In this document: one piece after another, positions 8,611 through 16,585 of the stretch
How positions within the stretch are numbered: the stretch's first letter is position 1
Layout: every line of letters starts with the position of its first letter
Source of the DNA: Dyella_A sp035685805
GTDB taxonomy: Bacteria > Pseudomonadota > Gammaproteobacteria > Xanthomonadales > Rhodanobacteraceae
Length of the DNA stretch: 64,000 nt
Reading direction: 5' to 3'
Assembly (NCBI RefSeq): GCF_035685805.1
Contig: NZ_DASSAB010000035.1
Coordinates: 1-64,000, forward strand
The notes under the pieces: generated by a model
Told to the model about the DNA's origin: nothing
What the model saw: only the letters and a program-made list of their open reading frames with translations
Databases searched by the model: none
Position numbers and translations under genes: made by a program

Positions 8611-9615
8611 TTACGCGCGCACCTCCGCCCTGGACGCAACGCGCGTCGCGCGCTCGCGCCACTGCGGCGCGGCCGGCCAGGCAACGTCCTCACCGCCTGC
8701 CACGTGCCGCGCGACCGCCTTGCGGTCCAGGTGCGGCGCGAAATCGACGATGAACTCCAGCGCGAAATCGCGCAGCACGCCCTCGCGCCGCAGCACGATC
8801 CAGGTGGTGCAGGAGGCAAACAGGTGGTCGGCCGGCAACGCGCGCAGATCGGACGAGTCGGCAGGCAGCAGCGCCATCTCGGCCAGCACGCCCACGCCGA
8901 GGCCGGCCCGCACATAGGTCTTGATCAGATCGGCATCGCTGGCCGTCATGGCGATGTGCGGTGTCAGCCCGGCCGCTTCAAATGCGCGGCGCAGCGAGGA
9001 GTCCGGCTTGATCGAGGAGTCGTAGCTGACCAGCGGCAGGCTGGCGAGCTCCGCCAGCGTGGGCGCTCGGCCAAGCGCAGCCAGCGGATGATCCCTGGGC
9101 ACCAGCACGCGGCGCTGCCAGCGGTAGGCCGGCAGCGCAATCACGCCCGCGGGTGCCGCACCGGCGGTGCTCACGATCGCGAGGTCCACGCCGCCGCTTT
9201 CCAGCAGGCCGAGCAGCTCGGCATCGGCCACGGGCTGCAGGTGCACGCTCACCTGCGGGTAGCCGCGGTTGAGCGCGGCGATCGCGCCGGGCAGGGCGAA
9301 ACGGGCCTGGGTGTGGGTGGTGCCGATGCGCAGCGTGCCGCAGGCCTCCTGGCGCAGGTTGGCAGCCACGGACTGGATGTTGGCGACCTCCGCCAGGATG
9401 GCGCGGGCCCGTTCAAGCACGTGGGCGCCGGCATGGGTGATCGCGTCCAGACTCTTGCCTTTGCGGTTGAACAGCTGGAACCCGAGCTCGTCCTCCAGCT
9501 GCTTGAGCTGCTTGCTCAGCCCCGGCTGGGTGGCATGCACCCGCTCGGCGGCACTGGTGATATTGAGTCCGGAATCGGCGATGGCGATCAGGTAGCGCAG
9601 CTGGGTCAGCGTCAT
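8611..9615 (-). CDS. cysB: CysB-type LysR transcriptional regulator
   Basis: LysR-family regulator of 334 aa. The N-terminal winged HTH is MTLTQLRYLIAIADSGLNIT followed by ATQPGLSKQLKQLEDELG, which matches CysB/Cbl (including the GLNITSAAE variant) better than generic LysR proteins. The effector-binding domain follows from about residue 90. The start at ATG 9615 is set by family alignment; earlier in-frame codons are in the promoter. In CysB proteins the inducer is N-acetylserine/O-acetylserine and targets are cys genes. It sits between cysJIH and cysG, divergent from cysG, which strongly suggests it controls both. Confidence 0.88.
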   Translation of the reverse strand: MTLTQLRYLIAIADSGLNITSAAERVHATQPGLSKQLKQLEDELGFQLFNRKGKSLDAITHAGAHVLERARAILAEVANIQSVAANLRQEACGTLRIGTTHTQARFALPGAIAALNRGYPQVSVHLQPVADAELLGLLESGGVDLAIVSTAGAAPAGVIALPAYRWQRRVLVPRDHPLAALGRAPTLAELASLPLVSYDSSIKPDSSLRRAFEAAGLTPHIAMTASDADLIKTYVRAGLGVGVLAEMALLPADSSDLRALPADHLFASCTTWIVLRREGVLRDFALEFIVDFAPHLDRKAVARHVAGGEDVAWPAAPQWRERATRVASRAEVRA

Positions 9616-9700
9616 GCGAACGCTCCGCGGTGGGCGCCGTGCGTGAAACGCGTACGGCAGCGACGGAAGGGCAGGCGGGCGACCTGGAAAGGGCAATTCA

Positions 9701-9710
9701 TTTGGACGTC
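9701..9710. promoter_or_regulatory. Motif B copy (TTTGGACGTC) in the cysB-cysG intergenic region
   Basis: Ten bases identical to the left part of the palindrome at 4055-4068. It overlaps the predicted transcription start of the cysB-like gene. Confidence 0.4.
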
Positions 9711-9738
9711 TATACATCTGTTTGCTGCGATGCGTCAA
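9709..9738 (-). promoter_or_regulatory. Promoter of the cysB-like gene
   Basis: Read on the minus strand, TTGACG (9733-9738) and TATAGA (9709-9714) are separated by 18 bp. The predicted transcription start falls at about 9701-9703, inside the TTTGGACGTC motif (9701-9710) that is shared with the cysJ leader. A protein bound there would cover the start point, as in LysR autorepression. Confidence 0.5.
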
Positions 9739-9796
9739 GCGAAGAGTGGCGCCGCGTGGCGTGGGCGCCGTGAGGCCGGTCTTATGCTGCTGCGCT

Positions 9797-9825
9797 ATAT
9801 GTCACGGCGCAAAAATCATTTGTGG
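9797..9825 (+). promoter_or_regulatory. Motif A copy upstream of cysG
   Basis: Begins ATATGTCACGGCG and ends ATCATTTGTGG, matching the element 3991-4020 upstream of cysJ. It ends 68 bp before the cysG start. Candidate CysB site. Confidence 0.4.
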
Positions 9826-9892
9826 ACCGTGGCTTGCATTTCTAGCGTGGCCGGATGCGCCCCATGGCGCGCCCCTCCTGATGGCCGTGCCG

Positions 9893-11389
9893 ATGAAGCT
9901 GTATCCCCTGTTTGCCGACCTCCGTGATCGCCCCGTGCTGGTGGTCGGCGGTGGTGCCGTCGCCGAGCGCAAGGCGGCGGCGCTGGTGGACGCGGGGGCA
10001 CGGGTCACGGTGGGTGCGCCGGCCTTGTCGCCACTGCTCGCCCAGTGGGCTGAAGGTGGCCGCATTCGCCATCGGGAGGGGCGCTTCGAGCCGCAATGGC
10101 TGGACGATGCGTGGCTGGTGATCGGCGCCACCGACGACGCGGCAGTGCATCAGCAGATCGTGGAGCTGGCCCAGGCACGGCGCGTGTTCGTCAACGTGGT
10201 GGATGACGCCGCGCGCTGCAGTTTCCACGTGCCGGCGGTGATCGACCGGGCACCGATCACCATCGCCATCTCCAGCGGCGGCGACGCGCCGATGTTCGCG
10301 CGGCTGATCCGCGAGCGGCTGGAAACGCTGCTGGATCATTCGCTGGGGCCGCTGGCCACGCTCGCCGCCAGGCTGCGCAAGCGCATCCGCCTGCGCCACC
10401 CGGACATGGCCGCGCGGCGGCGCTTCTACGAATGGCTGTTCAGCGACACCGTGGCGGGGTTGCTGCGCAGCGGCCGCGCCGCGGAAGCGCAGGCGGCCGC
10501 CGAGCATGCGCTGGCGTCGCCGGTGGCCCAGAGCGCGGGCAGCGTGGTGCTGGTCGGTGCCGGGCCCGGCGATCCCGGCCTGCTCACGCTGCGCGGGCTG
10601 CGGGCGCTCAACGAAGCGGACGTGATCCTGCACGACCGGCTGGTCAGCGCCGAGGTGCTGGCGCTGGCGCGCCGCGACGCCGAGCGTATCGAGGTGGGCA
10701 AGGAATCGGGCCATCACCACACCACCCAGGAGGGCATCCACGCGTTGATGCTCGAGCACGCGCAGGCCGGGCGGCGGGTGGTGCGGCTCAAGGGCGGCGA
10801 CCCGTTCGTGTTCGGTCGCGGCGGCGAGGAGCTGGAAGCGCTGCGCGCGCACGGCATCCGCTACGAGGTGGTGCCGGGCATCACCGCTGCGGTGGCGTGC
10901 GCCGCGTATGCCGGCATCCCGCTGACCCATCGCGACCACGCGCAGTCGGTGCGCCTGCTCACGGCGCACTGCAAGGCATCGCACGACACGCTGGATTGGC
11001 CCGCACTGGCGCGGGAGCGGCAGACCCTGGCCGTCTACATGGGCGTGGCCCAGCTCGAGGCGTTCCAGCAGCGGCTGATCGCCCACGGCCGCGCGGCATC
11101 GACACCCTTTGCCCTGGTGGAGAACGGTTCGCGCCGCGAGCAGCGGGTGATCACCGGCACGCTCGGCCAGCTCGCGCAACGCGCGACCGAGCACGCGGTG
11201 CAATCGCCGGCGCTGCTGATCCTGGGAGAAGTCGCCGCGCTGGCCGGATCGCTGGCCTGGTTCGGCGCGCCACCGCTGGATGCGGCCGCGGCGCAGGCGC
11301 CCGCCATGCCGGACATGCGCCGGCCCGCACCCAACATCCCCGACCTGCCGGCCCGCGAGGCCCTGCTTGGCGCCATTCACCGCGGCTGA
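9893..11389 (+). CDS. cysG: Siroheme synthase (fused dehydrogenase/ferrochelatase and uroporphyrinogen-III methyltransferase)
   Basis: Makes siroheme, the cofactor of CysI, from uroporphyrinogen III. The N-terminal Met8-like module (1 to about 150) has the NAD site VLVVGGGAVAERK; the C-terminal SUMT module has VVLVGAGPGDPGLLT (about 217), RLKGGDPFVFGRGGEE and VPGITAAVACAAYAGIPLTHR. The protein is about 498 aa versus 457 in E. coli, the excess lying mostly in a proline/alanine-rich C-terminal tail. ATG 9893 (MKLYPLFADL) matches the usual family N-terminus; ATG 9881 is an in-frame alternative. It is divergent from the cysB-like gene and 66 bp before cysteine synthase. Confidence 0.93.
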   Translation: MKLYPLFADLRDRPVLVVGGGAVAERKAAALVDAGARVTVGAPALSPLLAQWAEGGRIRHREGRFEPQWLDDAWLVIGATDDAAVHQQIVELAQARRVFVNVVDDAARCSFHVPAVIDRAPITIAISSGGDAPMFARLIRERLETLLDHSLGPLATLAARLRKRIRLRHPDMAARRRFYEWLFSDTVAGLLRSGRAAEAQAAAEHALASPVAQSAGSVVLVGAGPGDPGLLTLRGLRALNEADVILHDRLVSAEVLALARRDAERIEVGKESGHHHTTQEGIHALMLEHAQAGRRVVRLKGGDPFVFGRGGEELEALRAHGIRYEVVPGITAAVACAAYAGIPLTHRDHAQSVRLLTAHCKASHDTLDWPALARERQTLAVYMGVAQLEAFQQRLIAHGRAASTPFALVENGSRREQRVITGTLGQLAQRATEHAVQSPALLILGEVAALAGSLAWFGAPPLDAAAAQAPAMPDMRRPAPNIPDLPAREALLGAIHRG

Positions 11390-11455
11390 ACACCATGCCC
11401 CCGGCGCTGGCGCATCATGGCCGGCGCTTTTTCACTTTCGGTCAAGGAGCTCCTC

Positions 11456-12397
11456 ATGATCTACCAAAGCATTCTGGACACCATCGGCAACACCCCGATC
11501 GTGAAGCTGCATCGCCTGGCGCCCAAGGGCGTGGACATCTACGTCAAGGTGGAGGCGTTCAATCCCGGCGGCTCGGTGAAGGACCGCCTCGCGCTGGCGA
11601 TCATTCTCGATGCGGAAAAGCGCGGCACGCTCAAGCCGGGGCAGACGGTGATCGAGGCCACCTCCGGCAACACCGGGGTGGGCCTGGCGATGGTCTGCGC
11701 CGCGCGCGGCTACCCGTTCGTGGCGGTGATGAGCGACTCGTTCTCGATCGAGCGGCGCAAGCTGATGCGCGCCTACGGCGCCCGGGTCGTGCTGCACCCG
11801 GCCGCCGAGCGCGGCACCGGCATGGTGAAGAAGGCCGCCGAGCTGGCCGAGAAGAACGGCTGGTTCCTGGCCCGCCAGTTCGAGAACCCGGCCAACCCGG
11901 CCTACCACCGCAGCACCACCGGACCGGAGATCCTGCGCGATTTCGCGGGCAAGCGGCTGGACTACTTCGTCAGCGGCTGGGGCACCGGCGGCACGCTCAC
12001 CGGCGTGGGTGAAATGCTCAAGCTGGCCCGGCCGGACGTGAAGATCATCGGCGCCGAGCCGGCAGGTGCTGCGCTGCTCGCCGGCAAGGAGTGGCAGCCG
12101 CACAAGATCCAGGGCTGGAACCCGGACTTCATTCCCAAGGTGCTCAACCGGGACGTGGTCGACGAGATCAAGCTGATCCCCGACGAGCGCTCGCGCGAAG
12201 TGGCCCGTGCGCTGGCCGCGCAGGAGGGCATCTTCGTCGGCCTGTCCTGCGGCGGCACGCTCGCCGCTGCGCTGGAAGTGGCCAAGGATGCACCGGAAGG
12301 CACCGTACTGCTCGCGATGCTGCCGGACACCGGCGAACGCTACCTGTCGACGTACCTGTTCGAAGGCGTCAACGAAGGCTCCGACGACATCGAGTAA
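11456..12397 (+). CDS. cysK: Cysteine synthase (O-acetylserine sulfhydrylase)
   Basis: PLP enzyme that uses sulfide, the product of CysJI, to convert O-acetylserine into cysteine. PLP lysine is K42 in NPGGSVKDR; the substrate loop is TSGNTG (70-74) and the phosphate cup is GTGGTLTG (about 175-182). 313 aa, which fits CysK/CysM; the CysK versus CysM distinction is not certain by eye. AAGGAG lies 8 nt before ATG 11456. It follows cysG on the same strand and completes the local route from PAPS to cysteine. Confidence 0.92.
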   Translation: MIYQSILDTIGNTPIVKLHRLAPKGVDIYVKVEAFNPGGSVKDRLALAIILDAEKRGTLKPGQTVIEATSGNTGVGLAMVCAARGYPFVAVMSDSFSIERRKLMRAYGARVVLHPAAERGTGMVKKAAELAEKNGWFLARQFENPANPAYHRSTTGPEILRDFAGKRLDYFVSGWGTGGTLTGVGEMLKLARPDVKIIGAEPAGAALLAGKEWQPHKIQGWNPDFIPKVLNRDVVDEIKLIPDERSREVARALAAQEGIFVGLSCGGTLAAALEVAKDAPEGTVLLAMLPDTGERYLSTYLFEGVNEGSDDIE

Positions 12398-12481
12398 ATC
12401 CCGTCTGCCGTGTGTCGGGGAGTCGGTTCGTCCCTAGGCACGGCTTTTCCCCAGGTTGCGACCTGCGGCTTACCTCGACAC

Positions 12482-13804
12482 TCAGGGGTTTCCGCCTCGC
12501 TTCACCGCCAGGTCGCCCTTGCGTGCGCCGGGAACGACGACCCAGCCCGGGCTCAACGTGAGCTTCCAGCCGTGGCCATGACGGTCGGATGCGCCGATGC
12601 CTGCGGCTGACACCGTGGCGATCTTCGCCTGCTGGTCGACCCGCGCATCGCCATCCACCTCGAGCACGCCCCAGTCGTCGTCCAGACGCAGGGTCGGATA
12701 GACGGTACCGAGGTCGCCCAGCGGTACCAGGGTCTGCGGATTGAACTGGAGGCTGCTGTGGTCGAGCGGTAGCACCAGCACCGGGCCGTCGACCAGCTTC
12801 GCCGTCAGTTCTGCGAGATGGGCGCGGCGCACCTCGTCGCGCTTTACTTCGCTGGTGCGCAGTGTCCCGTCGTCGTAGGCCGCCTTCCGCGCCTTGAGCG
12901 TGGCGAACGCCGGTGGCGGCAGCCGCAGGGCCTCGCCCAAGAGCTGATCCAGCCGCTGGCCGGGTGCGAAGTGGCTATGCCAGCCCGGATCCGCCTGGTC
13001 CAGAAGCAGGCCGTAAGCCGGGCCGGTGGCGTAGGCGAACGAGCGCACGAAGCTTGGCGCTTGCACAAAGGCAGTCAGGTCGTGCAGGGCATAACGAATG
13101 CGCGCCTGCGACGTAGTCAGGCCGAGTCGCGTGCCGGTGTATTCCGCGATGCCCTCATTCGCTTCCAGGTCGTTCTCGTTGGTCGCGGCGGCCGGAAACA
13201 GCCGGTAGCGCTCGTTTCGGAACAGCAGCGCATCGGCAACGGCCTGCCGGCGAGCTGTGGTTGTCGGTGCGCGCAGCGCGGCCGCCAATGCCCGCCACTC
13301 CAGCTGGATCAGGTAGCGGCCCTCCAGGGTATCCAGATGCCGGTTGTCGCCTTCCGGCAGCGTCATCTTCAGCGCCGGCTGGATGCGGTGGAACATCTCG
13401 TGGGCGAGCATCACGTGCCGTTGGTCGGCGTCGCCCGGGCCGGGCCAGAGGATCTCGCTCCAGCGGATGCCAGACCACTCGATTGAGGTGTTCGCCAGGA
13501 TCACCGACGCCGGCAGGGTACCGGCGAAGAACGCCCCGGAAGGTTTCAGTACGCCGCGGCCGTCCGCGCGGTTGGCGACGACGTCGCGGTCGATCGGGTC
13601 CACCAGCACCATTGGGCCGCACAGGCTGTGCCCCCAGAAGGCGCCCGCATCCCGTGTGCATATTGCCTCGGCTTCGCCGAGGACCTCGGCGGCACCGGCC
13701 GGATCGAGGGCGCCAAACGCCGGTGCCATGGCGAATAAGGCGGAGGCGGCGAGCCCGAGTGCAAGCGCCTGCCGGGAGCGTCGCGCGGCGAAACCGGATG
13801 CCAT
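12482..13804 (-). CDS. Secreted HExxH zinc metallopeptidase-like protein
   Basis: A 440-residue protein with an N-terminal signal peptide (two arginine patches, then LALGLAASALFAMAPAFGA). A zinc-site motif AHEMFHRIQPAL is at about 134-145, and a plausible third ligand is in ANEGIAEYTG (about 215-224). I cannot assign a peptidase family; the HExxH...NEG(I/L)AEY pattern is typical of gluzincin-like enzymes. The start ATG 13804 follows GAGGGATCACC. Upstream is a strong promoter covered by two 18-bp palindromes, and the next genes upstream on the same strand encode an M56 peptidase and a BlaI-type repressor. A role in the periplasm or outside the cell, induced by envelope stress or a wall-active compound, is an inference. 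Confidence 0.65.
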   Translation of the reverse strand: MASGFAARRSRQALALGLAASALFAMAPAFGALDPAGAAEVLGEAEAICTRDAGAFWGHSLCGPMVLVDPIDRDVVANRADGRGVLKPSGAFFAGTLPASVILANTSIEWSGIRWSEILWPGPGDADQRHVMLAHEMFHRIQPALKMTLPEGDNRHLDTLEGRYLIQLEWRALAAALRAPTTTARRQAVADALLFRNERYRLFPAAATNENDLEANEGIAEYTGTRLGLTTSQARIRYALHDLTAFVQAPSFVRSFAYATGPAYGLLLDQADPGWHSHFAPGQRLDQLLGEALRLPPPAFATLKARKAAYDDGTLRTSEVKRDEVRRAHLAELTAKLVDGPVLVLPLDHSSLQFNPQTLVPLGDLGTVYPTLRLDDDWGVLEVDGDARVDQQAKIATVSAAGIGASDRHGHGWKLTLSPGWVVVPGARKGDLAVKRGGNP

Positions 13805-13814
13805 GGTGATCCCT

Positions 13815-13832
13815 CTACGATGGATGTCGTAG
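13815..13832. promoter_or_regulatory. Palindromic operator 2 (BlaI-like)
   Basis: CTACGATGGATGTCGTAG: 6-bp perfect outer arms, between the -10 and the start codon of the metallopeptidase gene. It shares TACGATGG and CGTA with operator 1. Confidence 0.6.
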
Positions 13833-13861
13833 TTTGTACGATGGGCATCGTACCAAGTCAA
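13833..13861 (-). promoter_or_regulatory. Promoter of the metallopeptidase gene
   Basis: TTGACT (13856-13861) and TACAAA (13833-13838) on the minus strand with an ideal 17-bp spacer. The spacer and part of the -10 are occupied by operator 1, so a bound repressor would block RNA polymerase. Confidence 0.7.
13836..13853. promoter_or_regulatory. Palindromic operator 1 (BlaI-like)
   Basis: GTACGATGGGCATCGTAC: 7-bp perfect arms around GGGC. BlaI/MecI repressors bind dyads with TACA/TGTA-type ends; the TACGAT/ATCGTA ends here fit that architecture. Together with 13815-13832 it forms a two-site operator with centres 21 bp apart, about two helical turns. Confidence 0.65.
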
Positions 13862-13877
13862 TCCGGCAGAAGGCCTG

Positions 13878-15110
13878 TCACGGGCGGCCGTCCCATTCGA
13901 TGCGGTTCTGTGGTGTCACTGTCAGGGCAAGGATCGGCTGCTGCGCGGCGTCCAGCAGGATGACGTGGCCGCCGTGCTGGCGGATGCGGTCGCGGGCCAG
14001 CGGTTGCCGCCCCACGGTGGCGCCGAGCACCCGTCCGCGCCGGATACGTAGCGCAAACGAACCCGCGTCATCGTGAGCGAGGACGAATACCGTCGGTCCG
14101 AAGATGCTGGAGTGGTAAAGGTCGGGCAGCGATGTGTCGGCCTGCCCCAGTCGCCCTCCGGCCAGCGCAAGTAGGCACAGCGCCGAGAGTGCCAGGGCCA
14201 CCGGACGTGCGCCTGCTGCCGGCGTCCCGGAGGTGGCTTCGGCACTGAGCAGGCGGTGGATGCGCGCGACGAAATCACCGTCGCCGGTGACCGCCATCGC
14301 CAGTGCTGCCGGGGCTCGCCGCTCGGCAAGGCGGACCAGCCCGCGGGCGAGCGCTGGCGGCGAGGCGCCGTGGCGAATGGCCAGCGCGTCGCAACGCATC
14401 TCGCGTTCGCGCATCACCCGGCGATAGAGCATCCACGCGGCAGGGTGGAACCAGAGTGCCGCCAGCGCGATGCGCTGCAGCAGATTCCAGCGGAAATCGC
14501 GCTGCTGTACGTGGGCCAGCTCGTGCAGCAGCAGGGCCTCGCATTCGGCCTGCGGCAGATGCACCAGGGTGTCGGGCACCAGCACGACCGCACGCCACAG
14601 GCCGACGACCTGCGGCGAGGCAACCTGCGCCATCTTCACGTCGGGCACGGCCATGCCCATGTGTCCGCTCGCCAGGCGATGCACGATTCGATACAGCCCG
14701 GCCGGCGCCGCTCGGCAAGGCAGGCGGGCCAGTTGTCGGACCTCCCGCAGGAGGCCCAGCAGCATGGTCAGGCCACCCATCATCCACACACCGGCCAGCG
14801 GCAGGGCCAAGGCGAGAAAGCTGCGATAGCCAGCCATGTGCCGTGCGAGTTCCGCGACCGGGGAGCCATGCGGCGGCGCGATGCCCACGCGGCTCACTGT
14901 CCAGTGCAGCACTCCTACGGTGATCGCCGGCAGCACGGCGATCGCCGCGAGATGGATGCAGGTCAGGCGATGGCGCGCGGCCGGAGACCACCGCCCCGCG
15001 GCGCGCGCCCAGCCCAACCACGAGAGCATCACCAGCGCGCCCTGCAGGCACACCGCCGCCAGTCCCCACACTTCCAGACGTGCGAGGTAAGCGGCGGTGA
15101 AGAAACTCAC
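13878..15110 (-). CDS. M56 family (BlaR1/MecR1-like) membrane metallopeptidase
   Basis: Membrane protein of 410 aa with hydrophobic segments near 15-35, 50-72, 98-120 and about 300-320. Between the third and the last lies the cytoplasmic zinc peptidase core, HELAHVQQRD at 196-205 with a downstream EREMRCDALA segment (catalytic H/E and third ligand). In BlaR1/MecR1, ligand sensing outside activates this protease, leading to loss of the BlaI/MecI repressor. The C-terminal periplasmic part here is only about 85 residues and has no penicillin-binding SxxK fold visible, so the signal is probably not a covalently bound beta-lactam. It overlaps the blaI stop by 4 nt. Confidence 0.85.
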   Translation of the reverse strand: MSFFTAAYLARLEVWGLAAVCLQGALVMLSWLGWARAAGRWSPAARHRLTCIHLAAIAVLPAITVGVLHWTVSRVGIAPPHGSPVAELARHMAGYRSFLALALPLAGVWMMGGLTMLLGLLREVRQLARLPCRAAPAGLYRIVHRLASGHMGMAVPDVKMAQVASPQVVGLWRAVVLVPDTLVHLPQAECEALLLHELAHVQQRDFRWNLLQRIALAALWFHPAAWMLYRRVMREREMRCDALAIRHGASPPALARGLVRLAERRAPAALAMAVTGDGDFVARIHRLLSAEATSGTPAAGARPVALALSALCLLALAGGRLGQADTSLPDLYHSSIFGPTVFVLAHDDAGSFALRIRRGRVLGATVGRQPLARDRIRQHGGHVILLDAAQQPILALTVTPQNRIEWDGRP

Positions 15111-15484
15111 GTTCCGCCCTCGAGCTTCTCGATCATCGCCTTGAGCTGGGCCAGCTCCTCCGGTGCCACCGGACGGGCATCGAGCGCCTGCATGGCCAGC
15201 GCCAGTGAGGAGCCTGCGAATGCGCTGTCCATCCAGCCGCGGACCAGCCGGTTGAGGATGGGCCGCTCAGACGCCGCTGCCGCGTAGACGTGTTGACGGG
15301 CGTCCTCGCGGCGGCTGACCAGGCCCTTGGCCAGCATGTTCTGCATGATCTTCAGCGCGCTGGTGTAGCCGGTGTCGGTGTCTGCGTAGACGGCCTCGTG
15401 CACCTCGCGCACCGTCAACGGGCCGCGTCGCCAGAGCACCTGGAGGACTGCCAGTTCCGCGGTGGTGGGTGCAGCGGTTTTCAT
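15107..15484 (-). CDS. BlaI/MecI/CopY family repressor
   Basis: Winged-helix repressor of 125 aa: LTVREVHEAVYADTDTGYTS then ALKIMQNMLAKGLVSRRED, the classic BlaI fold (TVREV...TT/TS...RL..KG.). The C-terminal helices give the dimer and contain the region cut by the partner protease in this family. It heads the pair with the M56 peptidase. Unlike typical blaI operons I see no palindrome like 13836-13853 in front of this gene, so autoregulation is not evident; the visible operator is in front of the metallopeptidase gene. Confidence 0.9.
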   Translation of the reverse strand: MKTAAPTTAELAVLQVLWRRGPLTVREVHEAVYADTDTGYTSALKIMQNMLAKGLVSRREDARQHVYAAAASERPILNRLVRGWMDSAFAGSSLALAMQALDARPVAPEELAQLKAMIEKLEGGT

Positions 15485-15510
15485 CCGCGCAGCATGCGAC
15501 GCGGAAGCGA

Positions 15511-15540
15511 GCCAGGCAAGCGAGCTACGCCAGGCAAGCG
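15511..15540 (+). repeat. Short direct repeat
   Basis: GCCAGGCAAGCG occurs at 15511-15522 and again at 15529-15540, an 18-bp period, in the region between blaI and the permease-like gene. No function is apparent. Confidence 0.5.
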
Positions 15541-15619
15541 CCGACGCGATGCGGTCCGCAAGGAACGACTGGAGGAACAGGCGAGCCCTTGCCCATCGGC
15601 TCGCGGTCGCCGAGCCAGC

Positions 15620-16585
15620 TCAGGCACTTTTCCCCCGCCACGTCGCCGCCTGCGGCGACGGTCCCGGCCGCACGCGGCGATACAGCTTTTTGCCGTAAAT
15701 CCCCAGCGACATCACCACCAGCAGCACCAGCACGAACTTCACCGTGGAACTGCTCGCCTCACCGATGAACACCGGGCCATCCAGCGCCGTCCACAGCATC
15801 AGCGCACAGGTGAGCACGCCCAGTGCCAGTTCCAGCTGCCGCAGTCGCGGTGTCCAGTGCCCCTGAATGATTACCGCGGCAAACAGCGGCAAGTTCAGCA
15901 GTAGCGCCAGCAACAGCCACGGGGCCTGGCGGTGGCGAAAGGTGTCGGTGTAAGTGAGCGCGTCATACGCGGCCGCGGCGGCGTGTCCGTGCAGGGTCAC
16001 ATCAAGTAGCCAACGCGGCTCGATCAGCACGAACAGCCCACAGACAATGCCGACCATCGCCAACACCATCGACGTGCGCCCACCCGCGACGCGGCCGCTG
16101 TCGCGCGGTTTCCACGGTGCGCGCTGCGGCCAGCGGCGCCGGCTCCATTGCGCCAGGCCAAAGGCGATCACCAGCACGCCCGGCCACCACAGCGACGGCA
16201 GCACGCTGCCCACCCACCAATGGCCGAGCATTTGCAGCACATCCGACACCGAGCCCAGCGGCTGGTGGAGCGCATCAACCAACCCGAGCGCCCACAGAAT
16301 GACCAGCCCCATCACCGTGGCGCGCACAAAGCGCTGGCCATCCGCAGGGTCGATGATGGTGAGGGCAGGGCGATAGCGCGCTGCCACTTCTTCTGGACGG
16401 CCGAACTCGCGCAGGAATGCGGTCGCCATATCCGCATCCGCAGCCAGGCCCGCATCCGCCGCGCGGGCCTGCAACTCCTCGTGGAGCAAGGCACGCAGCT
16501 CGAACGCCACGTCATTGCGCTGGCGACGCGGCAGACGCAGCGCCACGTCGGTGATGTACGACTCGATCACATTGTTCGCATTCAT
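15620..16585 (-). CDS. HAAS/DUF1700-type membrane protein, PadR partner
   Basis: 321-residue integral membrane protein. The N-terminal 85 residues form the soluble helical region typical of HAAS-type proteins (YITDVALRLPRRQRNDVAFE, FLREFGRPEEVAARY), followed by about six hydrophobic segments. Such proteins are regularly encoded directly after a PadR regulator; their biochemical role is not established. ATG 16585 is chosen because it overlaps the padR stop in ATGA and begins the conserved region. The last residues are basic. Confidence 0.7.
   Translation of the reverse strand: MNANNVIESYITDVALRLPRRQRNDVAFELRALLHEELQARAADAGLAADADMATAFLREFGRPEEVAARYRPALTIIDPADGQRFVRATVMGLVILWALGLVDALHQPLGSVSDVLQMLGHWWVGSVLPSLWWPGVLVIAFGLAQWSRRRWPQRAPWKPRDSGRVAGGRTSMVLAMVGIVCGLFVLIEPRWLLDVTLHGHAAAAAYDALTYTDTFRHRQAPWLLLALLLNLPLFAAVIIQGHWTPRLRQLELALGVLTCALMLWTALDGPVFIGEASSSTVKFVLVLLVVMSLGIYGKKLYRRVRPGPSPQAATWRGKSA

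Noticed and set aside
9701..9721. MetJ-type met boxes (AGATGTAT and AGACGTCC in tandem on the minus strand)
   Set aside because: The resemblance is real, but this lineage is not known to me to carry MetJ, and the shared TTTGGACGTC with cysJ is a simpler explanation.
13261..13832. Plus-strand Arg/Pro-rich frames opposite the metallopeptidase gene
   Set aside because: Antisense shadows; the minus-strand protein has a signal peptide, a zinc motif and a promoter.
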